From Rickettsia canadensis str. McKiel (GTDB lineage Bacteria; Pseudomonadota; Alphaproteobacteria; Rickettsiales; Rickettsiaceae), in the NCBI RefSeq assembly GCF_000014345.1, contig NC_009879.1, positions 883,501 to 947,500 of the forward strand: a DNA stretch of 64,000 nucleotides. The letters run 5' to 3'. Positions 60,092-64,000 of the stretch are shown here, piece after piece. The notes under the pieces were generated by a model that was given only the letters and a program-made list of their open reading frames with translations, searched no databases and was not told the origin of the DNA. Both the position numbers and the translations under genes were made by a program. How positions within the stretch are numbered: the first letter of the stretch is position 1; each line of letters opens with the position of its first letter.

Positions 60092-63000
60092 TTAGAAGTT
60101 TACACGGACTTTTAGAGTACCTTGATGTGCAGTATATTTACTTGCAATCTGAGCATCATAACCGATTCCGTATTCCATCTTAGAATCAGGTCTTATACTT
60201 GCACTTAAACCTAAATTATAAGATGTTTTAGCGCTGCTATCAGACTGGCTGATGAATGGAGTCACTTGTCCGTCTAACTGAGACTGAGTTTTAGATAACC
60301 TACCGTTTACTTTGTGAACCACAAAAGCATGAGCTTCCGGATATACTGCAAGATCACTAAAGTTCATAGTATTGCCCATTACTCTAACGCCTAATATTAA
60401 ATCGGTTCTATCGCTAAACTTGCTGTTAACTTGCTTGTTTGCAACTGTTGTACCGGTTTCTTTATAGTTTTCATCAGAAGACTTTAAGTAGCTAAGTCCT
60501 GCCATTGGAGTTACTAACACACCTTCCATTGCATTGTAATCATAACCGACTATTAAGTTACCGCCGAATGTCATGTTATCATAATGACCAGCAGCAATTT
60601 GCTTACTCATATTACCGTTAGCATCGAAGAAATAACGCTGGCTTTTGTTCTTCACGTGATTTAAGCTAAATATTGCACTACCTTGAGCAAAGAAGTTTTT
60701 AACAAGCTGCTGTGCACTGTATAGAGAAAATGAGAAACCGTTAATATCGGTTTTATCACCTTTCTTATAATCTTGGTGTTTTATATCGGTTTTAGTGATA
60801 CCAAGAGCAGCACCAATCATTAAGTTATCATTAGCTAGCGTATCTAAACCGATTACAACACCGGTGGTTTTAGCTTTGTAACCTGCTAAACCGCCTTTCT
60901 TACTTTGATGTGCATCAGTATAGAAAGGTTTTGCCCATATACCATAAGCTACATTGTCAATAGCTTCCTCACCTGCTGTAACCGGACTTTGCGGTGTAGA
61001 TACTAACCCACATTCAGCTCCTGCCATTTTAGAAGAATCATAAGTACCAAGATATCTAAGAGCGCCTAACCTGTTACTAAGTTGAGCCTGGATATCTTTA
61101 GCTACATCTAATTGGGCATTAGTTACAACCGCACTTGTATCGGTAGTAATAGCTCCGACAAAGTTAGCTGCATCAGTAGTGTTTTTAGCTAAAAGAAGAT
61201 TATTATATGCTGCAGTATTAGAATTTACAAATGTTAGAACATTCTGACCTATACCTGCAAACTGGCTATTTCCGATAGCCTTTGTAACTACATTTGCTAC
61301 ATCGTTAGTACGTGTTAATACATAATCTTTATTATCGGCACGTATTAATCCATACCTTACAAAAATATTACTTCCAGTTACGTTAAACTTAGGATCACCT
61401 AAAGTACCTGAAAAACGAGCCCCGCCTTGGATTAAAGTATAAGTTTGTGTACCGCTGAAATTTGCATTAGCACTATCTTGTACGTTAATAGTTGTAGTTC
61501 CTGTAGTTGTTGCATTAACTTGAACACCTTCTGCGATAACAATATGACCTATATTACCACTTGCTAATGTTAGCGTTGTACTAAGAGAAGTATTGTCTCC
61601 CCATGTTGAAGTACCGCTTGCAAATGTTAAGATATTTGTAGCAAGATCTATATTACCGTTAATAGCAGTTGTACCGCCGCCTAAAATTACGTTCGATGCT
61701 GCAACATTTAAGTTAACATTACCAAAATTGGTTGCCGTAGAATATATATTTCCTTGTAATTTTTCTAATGAACCAACAGGACCTGTAAATTGTACGGAAG
61801 CTACAGGAGTATTAGAGCAACCTATATTACCGACAAATGCACTACCTAAGTAAGTTACGACACCATTATTAGCTTTAACGGTAGCAACCGTACTTGTAGA
61901 AGTAGAGTTTGTACCATCAGCAAAAATTACATTAGAGTTACCGTTAGCACTCCCAAGAGTGATTGTACCATCAAAATCTTTTCCGACTACACCACCTGCT
62001 TGATATGTTAAACCATCATTAACTATTAAATTATTAACGAAAGTACTTCCTAAGTTTTTATAGTCTGTAGCAACAGTTACAAGCTTTAATTTTAGAGCAG
62101 CCTCACCTTCTGGCTTTATCCCTAAACCGTAAATTGTACCAGGTGTATTAGGAATACCGCCATTAAGCTCTATAGTACCTTGACCGTCATGTACAGTAAA
62201 CAGACCTGCATTTAATGTAATATCATCAACAGTGATCGTATCATCACTTGCAAGCCCAAGACCTACTATATTATTCTGATCACCGATTACTTGACCTGGG
62301 ACAATTTTACTATCAATATCTGAAACAATAACTGCAGGAACACTAAAGTCACCGACCAGACCGTTACCAACTGTACTTGTAATTGTTAAACCGTCAAATG
62401 GAATTTTACTAGGTAAGAATAAACGCGTACCTAAGCTTGCATTTTCAAAAGCAATTTTAGTGGTATTAATACCATGCTCAGCTAAATTACCGGTCTCATT
62501 AAATACTACGTTACCGGGACCAGAAACTGTTATTTGTTTTAAAGCATCAACAGCAGCAGCTTGTGTTTGTAATGTTACGGTAATATTATCAGCATTAACG
62601 AATTCTACTATACCGGTATTGTCGGCAGATTTGATAAAGCTTGCAGTATAATTGCTACCGATTTGTAAGGTAGAATTACCATCAATTGTACTCTTGCCGT
62701 TAAAAATAGCACTCCCTAAGAACTGAGCAGTAGTACCGTTATCTAATTCTACAGTATTAAACTTATTACCTTGCTGTCCACCTACTATACCACTCACTAT
62801 ATTTATTCCACCGGCAGTAAAGCTGAACGAACCTGTATCAGCAACAGCAGTAGTAATATTAGTGGCATATAAATTAACACCTTTACCAAACTCTAATATA
62901 GAATCATTTTGAGCTACCGGAACTGCAAAATTAATCTCAGCAAGTGCATTTGCTGCACTACCTAAATTTGTACCCGCAGAAAGAGTAGTAGTAGGGTTAG

Positions 63001-64000
63001 CAGGATCGCCGGCAACTATTATTTTACCTTGACCTGCAGCATTGATAGTTTTTGTTATTAAATAAGTATTGTGACCAAGTTGTACTGAACCGTTATTACC
63101 GATATCTAACTCATTAATAGCAACATCACCAGCATTTAAAATTGTTTTACTTGATCCGACTTTTAATTGTCCAAGGGTTTTATTAGCACCTGGTACAATA
63201 GTACCGATATTACCGCTAATAGTTAAAGTTTGAGCATTTGTTAGACTACTCGCATCTAATATACCTTGTTTATCGGTAGTTATGGCTAAATTAGCTTTAA
63301 TTTGTAAAGCTGCATCTGTAGTATTAGTTAGAGTTAATGTTTCGTTAGCTCCAAAAGTAATAGCATTAGCAGGATTGTTAACTAATAAAATACTGCTTCC
63401 ACCGTAAGATAAATTGTTACCGGCTAAATTAATATTTTTTATGGCATTACCAACATTACCACCAATAGCAGCATCAACACCTATATTGCCATTAATAGCT
63501 GCGTTACCAGTTAAAGCGATTGTACCATTACCTGCTGCTAGCTTATTTATAATATTACCAGTTACAGTTGTGCCTTCTTCTAAGGTAAGGCTATTATCAA
63601 ATGCACTAGATAAATATATATTTTGAGCATTAATTTTGCTACCTTGCTTTAAAGTAAAGTTTGTAGCAGCACCATTATCATTATCTTCTAAATTAACAAT
63701 TTTTAAAGCATTATTGCCACCGATATTACCGTTAATGGCGAAATTGGCACCTTGTAACTTTAATATACCTGTATTAGCCGTAGCAGTATCTACATTTTGA
63801 ACGAAAATAGCATTTGTATCTGCTTTATGCACTACTAAAGTATTGTCTGTTTCAAAATTAATTGTAGCTAAACTATTACCATTAGCACCAACATTACCGG
63901 CAACTGTCACATCACCACCATTAACACTGAAACCACCTTGGTTATTAGTCCCACTAGTATTAAGTATATTACCTGCTACTTGATGATCTTGTGTTGTAAA
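60092..64000 (-). CDS. ompB: Outer-membrane protein B (Sca5/rOmpB) autotransporter, N-terminus outside the window
   Basis: The major surface S-layer-like adhesin and autotransporter of Rickettsia. The C-terminal 1,302 residues are in the window; the frame stays open to the right edge, so the true start lies beyond 64000. The passenger (from the edge to about 61055) is made of degenerate Gly/Asn/Thr-rich beta-helix repeats such as GNVGANGNSLATINFETDNT. The autotransporter beta domain is roughly the last 310 residues (IDNVAYGIWAKPFYTDAHQS, TTGVVIGLDTLANDNLMIGA) and ends in the barrel signature HQGTLKVRVNF with terminal Phe. Rickettsia OmpB is cleaved into a 120-kDa passenger and a 32-kDa beta peptide; the site here would be near residues 940-1000 of the visible part. 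A terminator follows. Confidence 0.97.
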   Translation of the reverse strand, partial: FTTQDHQVAGNILNTSGTNNQGGFSVNGGDVTVAGNVGANGNSLATINFETDNTLVVHKADTNAIFVQNVDTATANTGILKLQGANFAINGNIGGNNALKIVNLEDNDNGAATNFTLKQGSKINAQNIYLSSAFDNSLTLEEGTTVTGNIINKLAAGNGTIALTGNAAINGNIGVDAAIGGNVGNAIKNINLAGNNLSYGGSSILLVNNPANAITFGANETLTLTNTTDAALQIKANLAITTDKQGILDASSLTNAQTLTISGNIGTIVPGANKTLGQLKVGSSKTILNAGDVAINELDIGNNGSVQLGHNTYLITKTINAAGQGKIIVAGDPANPTTTLSAGTNLGSAANALAEINFAVPVAQNDSILEFGKGVNLYATNITTAVADTGSFSFTAGGINIVSGIVGGQQGNKFNTVELDNGTTAQFLGSAIFNGKSTIDGNSTLQIGSNYTASFIKSADNTGIVEFVNADNITVTLQTQAAAVDALKQITVSGPGNVVFNETGNLAEHGINTTKIAFENASLGTRLFLPSKIPFDGLTITSTVGNGLVGDFSVPAVIVSDIDSKIVPGQVIGDQNNIVGLGLASDDTITVDDITLNAGLFTVHDGQGTIELNGGIPNTPGTIYGLGIKPEGEAALKLKLVTVATDYKNLGSTFVNNLIVNDGLTYQAGGVVGKDFDGTITLGSANGNSNVIFADGTNSTSTSTVATVKANNGVVTYLGSAFVGNIGCSNTPVASVQFTGPVGSLEKLQGNIYSTATNFGNVNLNVAASNVILGGGTTAINGNIDLATNILTFASGTSTWGDNTSLSTTLTLASGNIGHIVIAEGVQVNATTTGTTTINVQDSANANFSGTQTYTLIQGGARFSGTLGDPKFNVTGSNIFVRYGLIRADNKDYVLTRTNDVANVVTKAIGNSQFAGIGQNVLTFVNSNTAAYNNLLLAKNTTDAANFVGAITTDTSAVVTNAQLDVAKDIQAQLSNRLGALRYLGTYDSSKMAGAECGLVSTPQSPVTAGEEAIDNVAYGIWAKPFYTDAHQSKKGGLAGYKAKTTGVVIGLDTLANDNLMIGAALGITKTDIKHQDYKKGDKTDINGFSFSLYSAQQLVKNFFAQGSAIFSLNHVKNKSQRYFFDANGNMSKQIAAGHYDNMTFGGNLIVGYDYNAMEGVLVTPMAGLSYLKSSDENYKETGTTVANKQVNSKFSDRTDLILGVRVMGNTMNFSDLAVYPEAHAFVVHKVNGRLSKTQSQLDGQVTPFISQSDSSAKTSYNLGLSASIRPDSKMEYGIGYDAQIASKYTAHQGTLKVRVNF

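Noticed and set aside
62460..62651. Plus-strand frames inside ompB as genes
   Set aside because: They are antisense shadows of the Ala/Val/Asn-rich passenger repeats.
60092..63910. GTG at 63910 as the start of OmpB
   Set aside because: The frame is open upstream to the window edge and continues the same repeat pattern; the passenger is known to be longer.

Overview
The window is AT-rich, reductively evolving alphaproteobacterial DNA and is almost certainly a Rickettsia chromosome. The evidence is an OmpB/Sca5 surface-layer autotransporter at the right edge, typical Rickettsia housekeeping genes (ftsZ, nfu, lptD-surA-ksgA, ubiB-ubiE, archaeal-type valS, clpX, ccmF), many Rickettsia palindromic elements (RPEs) between and inside genes, and long stretches of decayed genes. 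The OmpB beta-domain resembles, from memory, spotted-fever or transitional lineages more than the typhus group. The species cannot be fixed from the sequence alone.

Layout. 1-800: gene remnants and a dispersed repeat, including a possible VapC relic. 809-2167: ftsZ. 2190-3360: relics, including a frameshifted ecotin, then a palindromic repeat. 3366-7217: nfu, an AmpG-type permease relic (-), a DEAD-box helicase and a cold-shock protein. 7784-7869: tRNA-Leu(UAA). 7975-10466: relics of a short SpoT, a ProP-type transporter and a small membrane protein. 10469-14705 (-): ksgA, a SurA-like chaperone and lptD. 15009-20282 (+): xseA, xthA and der, with relics of an amino-acid binding protein. 20350-23780: relics of MazEF, an AAA_14/DUF4143 ATPase and unknown genes. 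23806-26828: ubiB-ubiE (-) and divergent mutM (+). 26900-30230: a manC relic, repeats and a small intact membrane protein. 30276-33353 (-): tatD, metG, tmk. 33661-35852: an MFS transporter (+) convergent with ubiA (-). 35920-36780: an Rpn/transposase_31 relic. 36973-39414: valS. 39550-44660: LicD, GT10 and GT25 relics around an intact AAA_14 ATPase (-) and rmuC (+). 44760-47398 (-): clpX, a GNAT acetyltransferase, queC. 47816-47893: tRNA-His. 47919-58677 (+): an MsbA-like ABC exporter, a small secreted protein, a Bcr/CflA relic, lolC/E-lolD, a Ulp1-type cysteine protease, a CorC/CNNM-like protein and ccmF. 58685-59680: a TPR protein relic. 60092 to the edge (-): ompB, lacking its N-terminus.

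The intact genes serve division, envelope assembly (LptD, SurA, Lol, MsbA-like, OmpB), respiration (UbiA/B/E, CcmF), DNA maintenance (XseA, XthA, MutM, RmuC, TatD) and translation. The most unusual intact gene is the 627-residue protein with a C-terminal C48/Ulp1-like protease domain, a plausible effector on host ubiquitin-like modifiers. The most unusual structural signal is in-frame RPE insertion in three genes, with three copies inside ccmF alone. Many lost genes encoded surface-sugar synthesis, stress/toxin-antitoxin and transport functions. Relic calls come from reading conceptual translations across frameshifts and have approximate borders.
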